NCBI GenBank assembly: GCA_025642075.2
Contig: JAODUO010000420.1
Location: forward strand, 547,501 to 611,500
DNA length: 64,000 nucleotides
Source of the DNA: Ridgeia piscesae
Taxonomy: Eukaryota > Annelida > Polychaeta > Sabellida > Siboglinidae
Reading direction: 5' to 3'
Both the position numbers and the translations under genes were made by a program. Each line of letters opens with the position of its first letter. Position 1 is the stretch's first letter. This document shows, in pieces, positions 1-15,100 of this stretch. A model generated the notes under the pieces. The model did no database searches and was not told where the DNA came from. It was given only the letters and a program-made list of their open reading frames with translations.

Positions 1-41
1 CCCTCAACTACCACTTCACCTACCCAAGCACCTTCACCTAC

Positions 42-163
42 CCCTGCACGGCTGAGCCCAGCACTAGGGCGGTTTCACTGCGGATCACCTGTGCCGTGTG
101 GTTGAGGTCTCTCATCACACACTCCAGACCACCCAGGGTGACAAAGTTCTGCGCGTTGTCAAT
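42..163 (-). CDS. SIL1: SIL1 exon 8: start of armadillo repeats
   Basis: The acceptor is CGTGTCCAG. It encodes IDNAQNFVTLGGLECVMRD and then LNHTAQVIRSETALVLGSA, the first armadillo-type segment; human SIL1 has MDNAQDLLSFGGL at this place. The end is placed at a GTAGGTG donor (41-35), leaving two bases of a codon. An alternative GTGCAG donor a few bases earlier is weaker. Confidence 0.85.
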
Positions 164-3100
164 CTGGACACGAGAAAACAGATTAATTTATTATATTTAT
201 GATAATTTGGTAACTATAATCACACTTTTTCTTTAACCATTCGACAAAAAGACAAATAAACAGGTAGTTATTTACAGTGTACATTTTCAGTGGACTAATG
301 TATTGGTCAGTGATCAGAGTGGACTAATGTATTGGTTAGTGATCAGAGTGGACTAATGTATTGGTTAGTGATCAGAGTGGACTAATGTATTGGTTAGTGA
401 TCAGAGTGGACTAATATATTGGTCAGTGATCAGAGTGGACTAATATATTGGTCAGTGATCAGAGTGGACTAATGTATTGGTTAGTGATCAGAGTGGACTA
501 ATGTATTGGTCAGTGATCAGAGTGGACTAATGTATTGGTTAGTGATCAGAGTGGACTAATGTATTGGTCAGTGATCAGAGTGGACTAATGTATTGGTCAG
601 TGATCAGAGTGGACTAATGTATTGGTCAGTGATCAGAGTGGACTAATATATTGGTCAGTGATCAGAGTGGACTAATGTATTGGTTAGTGATCAGAGTGGA
701 CTAATATATTGGTCAGTGATCAGAGTGGACTAATGTATTGGTTAGTGATCAGAGTGGACTAATGTATTGGTTAGTGATCAGAGTGGACTAATGTATTGGT
801 CAGTGATCAGAGTGGACTAATGTATTGGTCAGTGATCAGAGTGGACTAATATATTGGTCAGTGATCAGAGTGGACTAATATATTGGTCAGTGATCAGAGT
901 GGACTAATGTATTGGTTAGTGATCAGAGTGGACTAATGTATTGGTCAGTGATCAGAGTGGACTAATGTATTGGTTAGTGATCAGAGTGGACTAATGTATT
1001 GGTCAGTGATCAGAGTGGACTAATGTATTGGTTAGTGATCAGAGTGGACTAATGTATTGGTCAGTGATCAGAGTGGACTAATGTATTGGTCAGTGATCAG
1101 AGTGGACTAATGTATTGGTCAGTGATCATAGTGGACTAATGTATTGGTCAACGATTAGAGTGGACTGCGATGTGTGAGACCCTGAAGACATTGACACCTT
1201 ATGACACGTGACACTCGCATGCAATGTCAGTAACAACTCAAGCATGCCTACTTCACATGTCAAATGCCAGACATTAACAGATATAATTTTCAAAGTCATG
1301 TTATTACCTGTAGTACATACCTGGTGCACGTAATACTCTGTGTTATATATATATACCTGATACAGGTAATACTCTGTGTAGTATATGTCTAGTGCACGTA
1401 ATACTCCATGTCGTACACATTCAGTGCATGTAATACTCTGTGGAATGATCTGTTGTACATACCTGGTGCAGATAATACTCTAGATCTGCAAGGATCGTCC
1501 TGAGGTGATCCTCTGACAGATCTGGCTGTTTGTATTTCCCAAGAAGGTCTTCCAGAATTTCCAGATCTGACTTCAAGACTGCGTTCATCTCGGCAAACTC
1601 CTTCTTCAGCTCATCAATGCTGCGATGCTTCGTCCTCACCTGTTCAACAGAAGTCCTCAGTGTGCATGACATGACCAATCAACATCCCCAATGTACATGA
1701 CAATATCTCAATGTTCCCAGTGACTCTGTGAGTATGTCAGAGGTTGGTGTGGACATGTGAGGTCGGTGTGGAAGTCACTGGTTGGTGCGGATGCCAGAGA
1801 TTGGTGTAGAGTCCAGACGTTGATGTGGGGTTGGTGTGGAGGTCAAAGGTTGGTGTATAGGTCAGAGGTTGGTGTGGATGTCAAAGGTTGGTGTATAGGT
1901 CAGAGGTTGGTGTGGATGTCAAAGGTTGGTGTATAGGTCAGAGGTTGGTGTGGAGGTCAGAGGTTGGTGTGGAGGTCAGACATTGGTGTGGAGGTCAGAG
2001 GTTGGTGTGGACATCAGAAAGGAGCTAGGAGTGAATAGTATACAAGAGAAAGTAAAATAAATGAGACTATGCTGGTATGGACACATGCAGAGAAAGGAAG
2101 AAAACAACGAAGTGAGAGCAGTTGTTGACACGAGAGTGGATGGATTGCGTCCGAAGGGATATGCAGGCACTGCGGATCACCCCAGAGGATGCCCAGGACA
2201 GAACATTCTGTAAATCAAGAATTCGGGCCGCTTACCCCACCTAGTGGGAAAAGGCGAAGAAGAAGTCAGAGGTTGGTGTAAAGGTCACTGGTTGGTGTGG
2301 AGGTGAGAGGTTGGTGTGGAGGTGAGAGGTTGGTGTGGAGGTGAGAGGTTGGTGTGGAGGTGAGAGGTTGGTGTGGAGGTGAGAGGTTGGTGTGGAGGTG
2401 AGAGGTTGGTGTGTGTACCCTCTGTGTAGTAAAGGTAACGTAAAGAGCCAGGTATTAGATCCAAAGAGAACAACTACACACAACAGACACTGTGTTACCA
2501 ACAACTACACACAACAGACACTGTGTTATCAACAACTACACACAACAGACACTGTGTTACCAACAACTACACACAACAGACACTGTGTTACCAACAACTA
2601 CACACAACAGACACTGTGTTACCAACAACTACACACAACAGACACTGTGTTACCAACAACTACACACAACAGACACTGTGTTACCAACAACTACACACAA
2701 CAGACACTGTGTTACCAACAACTACACACAACAGACACTGTGTTATCAACAACTACACACAACAGACACTGTGTTACTAACAACTATACACAACAGACAC
2801 TGTGTTACCAACAACTACACACAACAGATACTGTGTTACCAACAACTACACACAACAGACACTGTGTTACCAACAACTACACACAACAGACACTGTGTTA
2901 CCAACAACTACACACAACAGACACTGTGTTACCAACAACTACACACAACAGACACTGTGTTACCAACAACTACACACAACAGACACTGTGTTACCAACAA
3001 CTACACACAACAGACACTGTGTTACCAACAACTACACACAACAGACACTGTGTTACTAACAACTACACACAACAGACACTGTGTTACTAACAACTACACA

Positions 3101-6100
3101 CAACAGACACTGTGTTACTAACAACTACACACAACAGACACTGTGTTACCAACAACTACACACAACAGACACTGTGTTACCAACAACTACACACAACAGA
3201 CACTGTGTTACCAACAACTACACACAACAGACACTGTGTTACCAACAACTACACACAACAGACACTGTGTTACCAACAACTACACACAACAGACACTGTG
3301 TTACCAACAACTACACACAACAGACACTGTGTTACCAACAACTACACACAACAGACACTGTGTTACCAACAACTACACACAACAGACACTGTGTTACCAA
3401 CAACTACACAAAACAGACACTGTGTTACCAACAACTACACACAACAGACACTGTGTTACCAACAACTACACACAACAGACACTGTGTTACCAACAACTAC
3501 ACACAACAGACACTGTGTTACCAACAACTACACACAACAGACACTGTGTTACCAACAACTACACACAACAGACACTGTGTTACCAACAACTACACACAAC
3601 AGACACTGTGTTACCAACAACTACACACAACAGACACTGTGTTACCAACAACTACACACAACAGACACTGTGTTACCAACAACTACACACAACAGACACT
3701 GTGTTACCAACAACTACACACAACAGACACTGTGTTACCAACAACTACACACAACAGACACTGTGTTACCAACAACTACACACAACAGACACTGTGTTAC
3801 CAACAACTACACACAACAGACACTGTGTTACCAACAACTACACACAACAGACACTGTGTTACCAACAACTACACACAACAGACACTGTGTTACCAACAAC
3901 TACACACAACAGACACTGTGTTACCAACAACTACACACAACAGACACTGTGTTACCAACAACTACACACAACAGACACTGTGTTACCAACAACTACACAC
4001 AACAGACACTGTGTTACCAACAACTACACACAACAGACACTGTGTTACCAACAACTACACACAACAGACACTGTGTTACCAACAACTACACACAACAGAC
4101 ACTGTGTTACCAACAACTACACACAACAGACACTGTGTTACCAACAACTACACACAACAGACACTGTGTTACCAACAACTACACACAACAGACACTGTGT
4201 TACCAACAACTACACACAACAGACACCGTGTTACCAACAACTACACAAAACAGACACCGTGTTACCAACAACTACACAAAACAGACACCGTGTTACCAAC
4301 AACTACACACAACAGACACCGTGTTACCAACAACTACACAAAACAGACACTGTGTTACCAACAACTACACACAACAGACACTGTGTTACCAACAACTACA
4401 CACAACAGACACTGTGTTACCAACAACTACACACAACAGACACTGTGTTACCAACAACTACACACAACAGACACTGTGTTACCAACAACTACACACAACA
4501 GACACTGTGTTACCAACAACTACACACAACAGACACTGTGTTACCAACAACTACACACAACAGACACTGTGTTACCAACAACTACACACAACAGACACTG
4601 TGTTACCAACAACTACACACAACAGACACTGTGTTACCAACAACTACACACAACAGACACTGTGTTACCAACAACTACACACAACAGACACTGTGTTACC
4701 AACAACTACACACAACAGACACTGTGTTACCAACAACTACACACAACAGACACTGTGTTACCAACAACTACACACAACAGACACTGTGTTACCAACAACT
4801 ACACACAACAGACACTGTGTTACTAACAACTACACACAACATACACTGTGTTACCAACAACTACACAAAACAGACATTGTGTTATCAACAACTACACACA
4901 ACAGACACTGTGTTACCAACAACTACACACAACAGACACTGTGTTACCAACAACTACACACAACAGACACTGTGTTAGCAACAACTACACACAACAGACA
5001 CTGTGTTACCAACAACTACACACAACAGACACTGTGTTACCAACAACTACACACAACAGACACTGTGTTACCAACAACTACACACAACAGACACTGTGTT
5101 ACCAACAACTACACACAACAGACACTGTGTTACCAACAACTACACACAACAGACACTGTGTTACCAACAACTACACACAACAGACACTGTGTTACCAACA
5201 ACTACACACAACAGACACCGTGTTACCAACAACTACACACAACAGACACCGTGTTACCAACAACTACACACAACAGACACCGTGTTACCAACAACTACAC
5301 AAAACAGACACCGTGTTACCAACAACTACACACAACAGACACCGTGTTACCAACAACTACACAAACAGACACCGTGTTACCAACAACTACACACAACAGA
5401 CACTGTGTTACCAACAACTACACACAACAGACACTGTGTTACCAACAACTACACACAACAGACACTGTGTTACCAACAACTACACACAACAGACACTGTG
5501 TTACCAACAACTACACACAACAGACACTGTGTTACACAACAGACACTGTGTTACCAACAACTACACACAACAGACACTGTGTTACCAACAACTACACACA
5601 ACAGACACTGTGTTACCAACAACTACACACAACAGACACTGTGTTACCAACAACTACACACAACAGACACTGTGTTACCAACAACTACACACAACAGACA
5701 CTGTGTTACCAACAACTACACACAACAGACACTGTGTTACCAACAACTACACACAACAGACACTGTGTTACCAACAACTACACACAACAGACACTGTGTT
5801 ACCAACAACTACACACAACAGACACCGTGTTACCAACAACTACACACAACAGACACTGTGTTACCAACAACTACACACAACAGACACTGTGTAACCAACA
5901 ACTACACACAACAGACACTGTGTTACCAACAACTACACACAACAGACACTGTGTTACCAACAACTACACACAACAGACACTGTGTTACCAACAACTACAC
6001 ACAACAGACACCGTGTTACCAACAACTACACACAACAGCTACTGTGTCAACACACCATCTCATCGCCACTGATTTTTTCGGCCTTAAATTTCTTGAGGGC

Positions 6101-9100
6101 GTCTTTGAGCTCATCACGTGTGAAATACTTCTCCTTTGCATTCTTTCTTTCTGCAAACGTACATCACAGAAATAACCACAAGACAACATCCAGCATGTCT
6201 TATAAAACAGAAGTTTAACTGAAATCGCTCAATCCAGATCCTATAAAACCAGGACTGGTTCAATTCTCTCCACCTCGATCTTATAAAAGAAAGAAATTTG
6301 TTCAAATCTCTCATGCCAGTTCTGATACGAAAGAAATGTTGGTTATAATTTTGGTTAATTTAGTCAACAGTATATAAAATGGATATAACATCAAAGAACA
6401 TAAATGTTATGGTTTTCTTTCTTTTGTAAATATAATAACAAAAACCTATTTATTTAGGAGAGAACATACACAGGACAACATAATTCCTCTCACTCAATCT
6501 TGATTTGCAGTATTTTATGTTTGCGGAAGTCTCGATAAAATGCACTCATTTTACCTCTTGAAATTTACAACACATTTCTAGCCAAAAAACTGTGACAGAA
6601 CAAATGTAAGAATGTGGATGAGATGTGTTTGGAAACATCTGTGTCTTACCTTCTTTGTCAGTTGTCCTCAGGTCACCCTCCTGCTTCTTGTCACCTGTCT
6701 AAAGCAAATCACATCACACTGTCTGAACACACGTAGCTGTTATATAGAGTCAACTGTTATATAGAGTCAACTGTTATATACAGGCAACTGTTATATACAG
6801 TCAACTGTTATATACAGGCAACTGTTATATACAGTCAACTGTTATATACAGGCAACTGTTATATAGACTCAACTGTTATATACAGGCAACTGTTATATAG
6901 AGTCAACTGTTATATACAGTCAACTGTTATATACAGGCAACTGTTATATACAGTCAACTGTTATATACAGTCAACTGTTATATACAGTCAACTGTTATAT
7001 ACAGGCAACTGTTATATACAGTCAACTGTTATATACAGGCAACTGTTATATACAGGCAACTGTTATATAGAGTCAACTGTTATATACAGGCAACTGTTAT
7101 ATAGACTCAACTGTTATATACAGGCAACTGTTATATAGAGTCAACTGTTATATACAGGCAACTGTTATATAGAGTCAACTGTTATATACAGGCAACTGTT
7201 ATATACAGTCAACTGTTATATAGACTCAACTGTTATATACAGGCAACTGTTATATACAGTCAACTGTTATATAGACTCAACTGTTATATACAGGCAACTG
7301 TTATATACAGGCAACTGTTATATACAGTCAACTGTTATATAGACTCAACTGTTATATACAGTCAATTGTTATATAGACTCAACTGTTATATACAGGCAAC
7401 TGTTATATACAGTCAACTGTTATACACAGTCAACTGTTATATACAGGCAACTGTTATATACAGTCAACTGTTATATACAGGCAACTGTTATATACAGGCA
7501 ACTGTCATATACAGGCAACTGTTATATACAGGCAACTGTTATATACAGGCAACTGTTATATACAGTCAACTGTTATATACAGGCAACTGTTATATACAGG
7601 CAACTGTTATATACAGTCAACTGTTATATACAGTCAACTGTTATATACAGTCAACTGTTATATACAGGCAACTGTTATATACAGTCAACTGTTATATACA
7701 GGCAACTGTTATACACAGTCAACTGTTATACACAGTCAACTGTTATATACAGGCAACTGTTATATAGACTCAACTGTTATATACAGGCAACTGTTATATA
7801 CAGTCAACTGTTATATAGACTCAACTGTTATATACAGGCAACTGTTATATACAGGCAACTGTTATATAGAGTCAACTGTTATACACAGTCAACTGTTATA
7901 TACAGTCAACTGTTATATACAGTCAACTGTTATATACAGGCAACTGTTATATACAGGCAACTGTTATATACAGTCAACTGTTATATACAGGCAACTGTTA
8001 TACACAGTCAACTGTTATACACAGTCAACTGTTATATACAGGCAACTGTTATATAGACTCAACTGTTATATACAGGCAACTGTTATATAGACTCAACTGT
8101 TATATACAGGCAACTGTTATATACAGGCAACTGTTATATACAGGCAACTGTTATATAGAGTCAACTGTTATATACAGTCATCTGTTATATACAGTCAAGT
8201 GTTATATAGAGTCAACTGTTATATACAGTCAAGTGTTATATAGAGTCAACTGTTATATAGAGTCAACTGTTATATACAGTCAAGTGTTATATACAGTCAA
8301 GTGTTATATAGAGTCAACTGTTATATACAGTCAAGTGTTATATACAGTCAACTGTTATATACAGTCAAGTGTTATATAGAGTCAACTGTTATATACAGTC
8401 AACTGTTATATAGAGTCAACTGTTATATACAGTCAACTGTTATATACAGTCAAGTGTTATATACAGTCAAGTGTTATATACAGTCAAGTGTTATATAGAG
8501 TCAAGTGTTATATAGAGTCAACTGTTATATACAGGCAACTGTTATATAGACTCAACTGTTATATACAGGCAACTGTTATATACAGGCAACTGTTATATAC
8601 AGGCAACTGTTATATAGAGTCAACTGTTATATACAGTCATCTGTTATATACAGTCAAGTGTTATATAGAGTCGAAGCATGTTATATACAGTCAACTGTTA
8701 TATACAGTCTTTAAAAACTGTTATATACAGTCAACTGTTATATACAGTCAAGTGTTATATACAGTCAAGTGTTATATACAGTCAAGTGTTATATAGAGTC
8801 AACTGTTATATACAGTCAAGTGTTATATACAGTCAAGTGTTATATAGAGTCAACTGTTATATAGAGTCAACTGTTATATAGAGTCAAGTGTTATATAGAG
8901 TCAACTGTTATATACAGTCAAGTGTTATATAGAGTCAACTGTTATATAGAGTCAACTGTTATATACAGTCAAGTGTTATATAGAGTCAACTGTTATATAG
9001 AGTCAACTGTTATATACAGTCAAGTGTTATATAGAGTCAACTGTTATATACAGTCAACTGTTATATACAGTCAAGTGTTATATACAGTCAACTGTTATAT

Positions 9101-12100
9101 ACAGTCAACTGTTATATACAGTCAACTGTTATATACAGTCAACTGTTATATACAGTCAACTGTTATATACAGTCAAGTGTTATATAGAGTCAAGTGTTAT
9201 ATAGAGTCAAGTGTTATATAGAGTCAACTGTTATATAGACTCAACTGTTATATACAGGCAACTGTTATATACAGGCAACTGTTATATAGAGTCAACTGTT
9301 ATATACAGGCAACTGTTATATACAGGCAACTGTTATATAGAGTCAACTGTTATATACAGTCATCTGTTATATACAGTCAAGTGTTATATAGAGTCAACTG
9401 TTATATACAGTCAAGTGTTATATAGAGTCAACTGTTATATAGAGTCAACTGTTATATACAGTCAACTGTTATATACAGTCAAGTGTTATATACAGTCAAC
9501 TGTTATATACAGTCAACTGTTATATACAGTCAAGTGTTATATAGAGTCAAGTGTTATATAGAGTCAACTGTTATATAGACTCAACTGTTATATACAGGCA
9601 ACTGTTATATAGAGTCAACTGTTATATAGAGTCAACTGTTATATACAGTCAAGTGTTATATACAGTCAAGTGTTATATAGAGTCAACTGTTATATAGAGT
9701 CAACTGTTATATACAGTCAAGTGTTATATAGAGTCAACTGTTATATAGAGTCAACTGTTATATAGAGTCAACTGTTATATACAGTCAAGTGTTATATACA
9801 GTCAAGTGTTATATAGAGTCAACTGTTATATACAGTCAACTGTTATATACAGTCAAGTGTTATATACAGTCAAGTGTTATATAGAGTCCAAAACTGTTAT
9901 ATAACAAAAATCAAGTGTTATATAGAGTCAACTGTTATATACAGTCAAGTGTTATATAGAGTCAACTGTTATATACAGTCAACTGTTATATACAGTCAAG
10001 TGTTATATACAGTCAACTGTTATATAGAGTCAACTGTTATATACAGTCAACTGTTATATACAGGCAACTGTTATATAGAGTCAACTGTTATATATAGTCA
10101 TCTGTTATATAGAATCATCTGTTATATACAGTCAAGTGTTATATAGAGTCAACTGTTATATAGAGTCAACTGTTATATACAGTCAAGTGTTATATAGAGT
10201 CAACTGTTATATACAGTCAAGTGTTATATACAGTCAACTGTTATATACAGTCAACTGTTATATACAGGCAACTGTTATATAGAGTCAACTGTTATATACA
10301 GGCAACTGTTATATAGAGTCATCTGTTATATACAGTCAACTGTTATATAGAGTCAACTGTTATATACAGTCAACTGTTATATACAGTCAACTGTTATATA
10401 GTCAACTGTTATATACAGTCAACTGTTATATAAGTCAACTGTTATATACAGTCAACTGTTATATACAGTCAACTGTTATATACAGTCAACTGTTATATAG
10501 AGTCAACTGTTATATACATTCAACTGTTATATAGAGTCATCTGTTTATAGAGTCATCTGTTATATAGAGTCTACTGTTATATAGAGTCAACTGTTATATA
10601 CAGTCATCTGTTATATACAGGCAAATCTTATATACAGTCAACTGTTATATACAGTCAACTGTTATATACAGGCAACTGTTATACACAGTCAACTGTTATA
10701 CACAGTCAACTGTTATATACAGGCAACTGTTATATAGACTCAACTGTTATATACAGGCAACTGTTATATACAGGCAACTGTTATATACAGGCAACTGTTA
10801 TATACAGGCAACTGTTATATACAGTCATCTGTTATATACAGTCAAGTGTTATATATTATATAGAGTCAACTGTTATATACAGTCAAGTGTTATATAGAGT
10901 CAACTGTTATATAGAGTCAACTGTTATATACAGTCAAGTGTTATATACAGTCAAGTGTTATATAGAGTCAACTGTTATATACAGTCAAGTGTTATATAGT
11001 CAACTGTTATATACAGTCAACTGTTATATAGAGTCAAGTGTTATATAGAGTCAACTGTTATATAGAGTCAACTGTTATATAGAGTCAACTGTTATATACA
11101 GTCAACTGTTATATACTGTCAAGTGTTATATACAGTCAAGTGTTATATACAGTCAAGTGTTATATACAGTCAAGTGTTATATAGAGTCAACTATTATATA
11201 CAGGCAACTGTTATATAGACTCAACTGTTATATACAGGCAACTGTTATATACAGGCAACTGTTATATACAGGCAACTGTTATATACAGGCAACTGTTATA
11301 TAGAGTCATCTGTTATATACAGTCAAGTGTTATATAGAGTCAAGTGTTATATAGAGTCAACTGTTATATACAGTCAAGTGTTATATAGAGTCAACTGTTA
11401 TATACAGTCAAGTGTTATATAGAGTCAACTGTTATATACAGTCAACTGTTATATAGAGTCAAGTGTTATATAGAGTCAACTGTTATATAGAGTCAACTGT
11501 TATATAGAGTCAACTGTTATATACAGTCAACTGTTATATACAGGCAACTGTTATATACAGTCAACTGTTATATACAGTCAACTGTTATATACAGTCAACT
11601 GTTATATACAGGCAACTGTTATACACAGTCAACTGTTATACACAGTCAACTGTTATATACAGGCAACTGTTATATAGACTCAACTGTTATATACAGGCAA
11701 CTGTTATATACAGGCAACTGTTATATACAGGCAACTGTTATATACAGGCAACTGTTATATACAGTCATCTGTTATATACAGTCAAGTGTTATATAGAGTC
11801 AACTGTTATATACAGTCAAGTGTTATATAGAGTCAACTGTTATATAGAGTCAACTGTTATATACAGTCAAGTGTTATATACAGTCAAGTGTTATATAGAG
11901 TCAACTGTTATATACAGTCAAGTGTTATATAGTCAACTGTTATATACAGTCAACTGTTATATAGAGTCAAGTGTTATATAGAGTCAACTGTTATATAGAG
12001 TCAACTGTTATATAGAGTCAACTGTTATATACAGTCAACTGTTATATACTGTCAAGTGTTATATACAGTCAAGTGTTATATACAGTCAAGTGTTATATAC

Positions 12101-15100
12101 AGTCAAGTGTTATATAGAGTCAACTATTATATACAGGCAACTGTTATATAGACTCAACTGTTATATACAGGCAACTGTTATATACAGGCAACTGTTATAT
12201 ACAGGCAACTGTTATATACAGGCAACTGTTATATAGAGTCATCTGTTATATAGAGTCAAGTGTTATATAGAGTCAAGTGTTATATAGAGTCAACTGTTAT
12301 ATACAGTCAAGTGTTATATAGAGTCAACTGTTATATACAGTCAAGTGTTATATACAGTCAAGTGTTATATACAGTCAAGTGTTATATAGAGTCAACTGTT
12401 ATATACAGTCAACTGTTATATACAGTCAACTGTTATATACAGTCAAGTGTTATATAGAGTCAACTGTTATATAGAGTCAACTGTTATATACAGTCAAGTG
12501 TTATATAGAGTCAAGTGTTATATACAGTCAAGTGTTATATAGAGTCAAGTGTTATATAGAGTCAACTGTTATATACAGTCAAGTGTTATATACAGTCAAG
12601 TGTTATATAGAGTCAACTGTTATATACAGTCAAGTGTTATATAGAGTCAACTGTTATATAGAGTCAACTGTTATATAGAGTCAACTGTTATATACAGTCA
12701 AGTGTTATATAGAGTCAAGTGTTATATAGAGTCAAGTGTTATATAGGCACTGTTATATACAGTCAACTGTTATATACAGTCAACTGTTATATACAGTCAA
12801 CTGTTATATAGAGTCAACTGTTATATACATTCAACTGTTATATAGAGTCATCTGTTTATAGAGTCATCTGTTATATAGAGTCTACTGTTATATAGAGTCA
12901 ACTGTTATAATTATACATTCATCTGTTATATACAGGCAAATCTTATATACAGTCAACTGTTATATACAGTCAACTGTTATATAAAAAAATTGAAAATATT
13001 TAACAAATTATAGAGTCGACTGTAGTGTACACACAGTGTGAGTTCTCACCGAAGTGTCGCCACTGTCCAGTTGCTGCATGGCCTGTTGAATTGCGTCCTT
13101 CATTCTCTGTACGCGATCTGGGGACCCTGTTGACATTGTGACAACTATAAACTACCACAATCACATGACACTGTGGCAAACTGTAAACTACCACAATCAC
13201 ATGACACTGACAAACTGTAAACTACCACAATCACATGACATTGTGACAAACTATAAACTACCACAATCACATGACACTGTGGAAATCTGTAAACTACCAC
13301 AATCACATGACACTGTGGAAAACTGTAAACTACCACAATCACATGACACTGTGGCAAACTGTGAACTACCACAATCACATGACACTGTGGCAAACTGTAA
13401 ACTACCACAATCACATGACAATGTCACAAACTGTAAACTACCACAATCACATGACACTGTCGCAAACTGTAAACTACCACAATCACATCACACTGGCAAA
13501 CTGTAAACTACCACAATCACATGACATTGTGACAAACTGTAAACTATCTCAATCACATGACATTGTCTATCAATTGGCTTCTTGTCTATCAATTGGCTTC
13601 TTGTCTATCAAATGGCCTCTTGTCTATCAACTGGCATCTTGTCTGTAAACTGGCTTCTTGTCTATCAATTGGCTTCTTGTCTATCAACTGGCCTCTTGTC
13701 TATCAACTGGCATCTTGTCTGTAAACTGGCTTCTTGTCTATCAATTGGCTTCTTGTCTATCAATTGGCTTCTTGTTTATCAACTGGCTTCTTGTCTTTCA
13801 ACTGGCTTCTTGTCTATCAACTGGCTTCTTGTCTATCAACTGGCTTCTTGTCTGTCAACTGGCTTCTTGTCTATCAACTGGCTTCTTGTCTATCAACTGG
13901 CTTCTTGTCTGTCAACTGGCTTCTTGTCTATCAACTGGCTTCCTGTCTATCAACTGGCTTCTTGTCTATCAACTGGCTTCTTGTCTGTCAACTGGCTTCT
14001 TGTCTATCACCTGATGTCTCATCTACCAACTGGCCTCCCATTTACCAGTTGATGATGTATCAATAAACAGAGTTCTGTAGACAGTCCTGTTTGTAAAATG
14101 GTGTGTTTACTAATGAGTCATTCTAAATACTAAATCAATGAATTAGTGTTCATGTCTTGATGTCGTGGTTTGTTGCTCTAAGAGTTTGTGTCAGCTCAAC
14201 ATTTAATAGCAAAACCTCACCTTGAGTGACATAGGCTGCCCTGGTTGACTCCAAAAGCTTGGCTTCACGTTGGCCAGTCTCTAGGTTGAGTCGAACATGT
14301 AGACCTGGAGGGATGGCCTGGCCTGAAAGACACAAACTATCAATGGCCTGGCCTGGAAGACACAAGCTATCAATGGCCTGGCCTGAAAGACACAAACTAT
14401 CAATGGCCTGGCCTGAAAGACACAAACTGTCAATGGCCTGGCCTGAAAGACACAAACTATCAATGGCCTGGCCTGAAAGACACAAACTGTCAATGGCCTG
14501 GCCTGAAAGACACAAACTATCAATGGCCTGGCCTGAAAGACACAAACTATCAATGGCCTGGCCTGAAAGACACAAGCTATCAATGGCCTGGCCTGGAAGA
14601 CACAAGCTATCAATGGCCTGGCCTGAAAGACACAAACTATCAATGGCCTGGCCTGAAAGACACAAACTATCAATGGCCTGGCCTGAAAGACACAAACTAT
14701 CAATGGCCTGGCCTGAAAGACACAAACTATCAATGGCCTGTCCTGAAAGACAAACTATCAATGGCCTGGCCTGAAAGACACAAACTATCAATGGCCTGGC
14801 CTGAAAGACACAAACTATCAATGGCCTGGCCTGAAAGACACAAACTAGCAATGGCCTGGCCTGAAAGACACAAACTAGCAATGGCCTGGCCTGAAAGACA
14901 CAAACTAGCAATGGCCTGGCCTGAAAGACACAAACTATCAATGGCCTGGCCTAAAAGACACAAACTAGCAATGGCCTGGCCTGAAAGACACAAACTATCA
15001 ATGGCCTGGCCTGAAAGACACAAACTATCAATGGTCTGGCCTGAAAGACACAAACTATCAATGGCCTGGTCTGATCCGTCTGAAAGATACAAACTATCAA

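Noticed and set aside
2392..6175. Open frames up to 986 codons (TTTHNRHCVTNNYTQQTLCY-type)
   Set aside because: All frames of a 31-bp stop-free repeat are open and overlap; no start context, splice signals or non-repeat domain.
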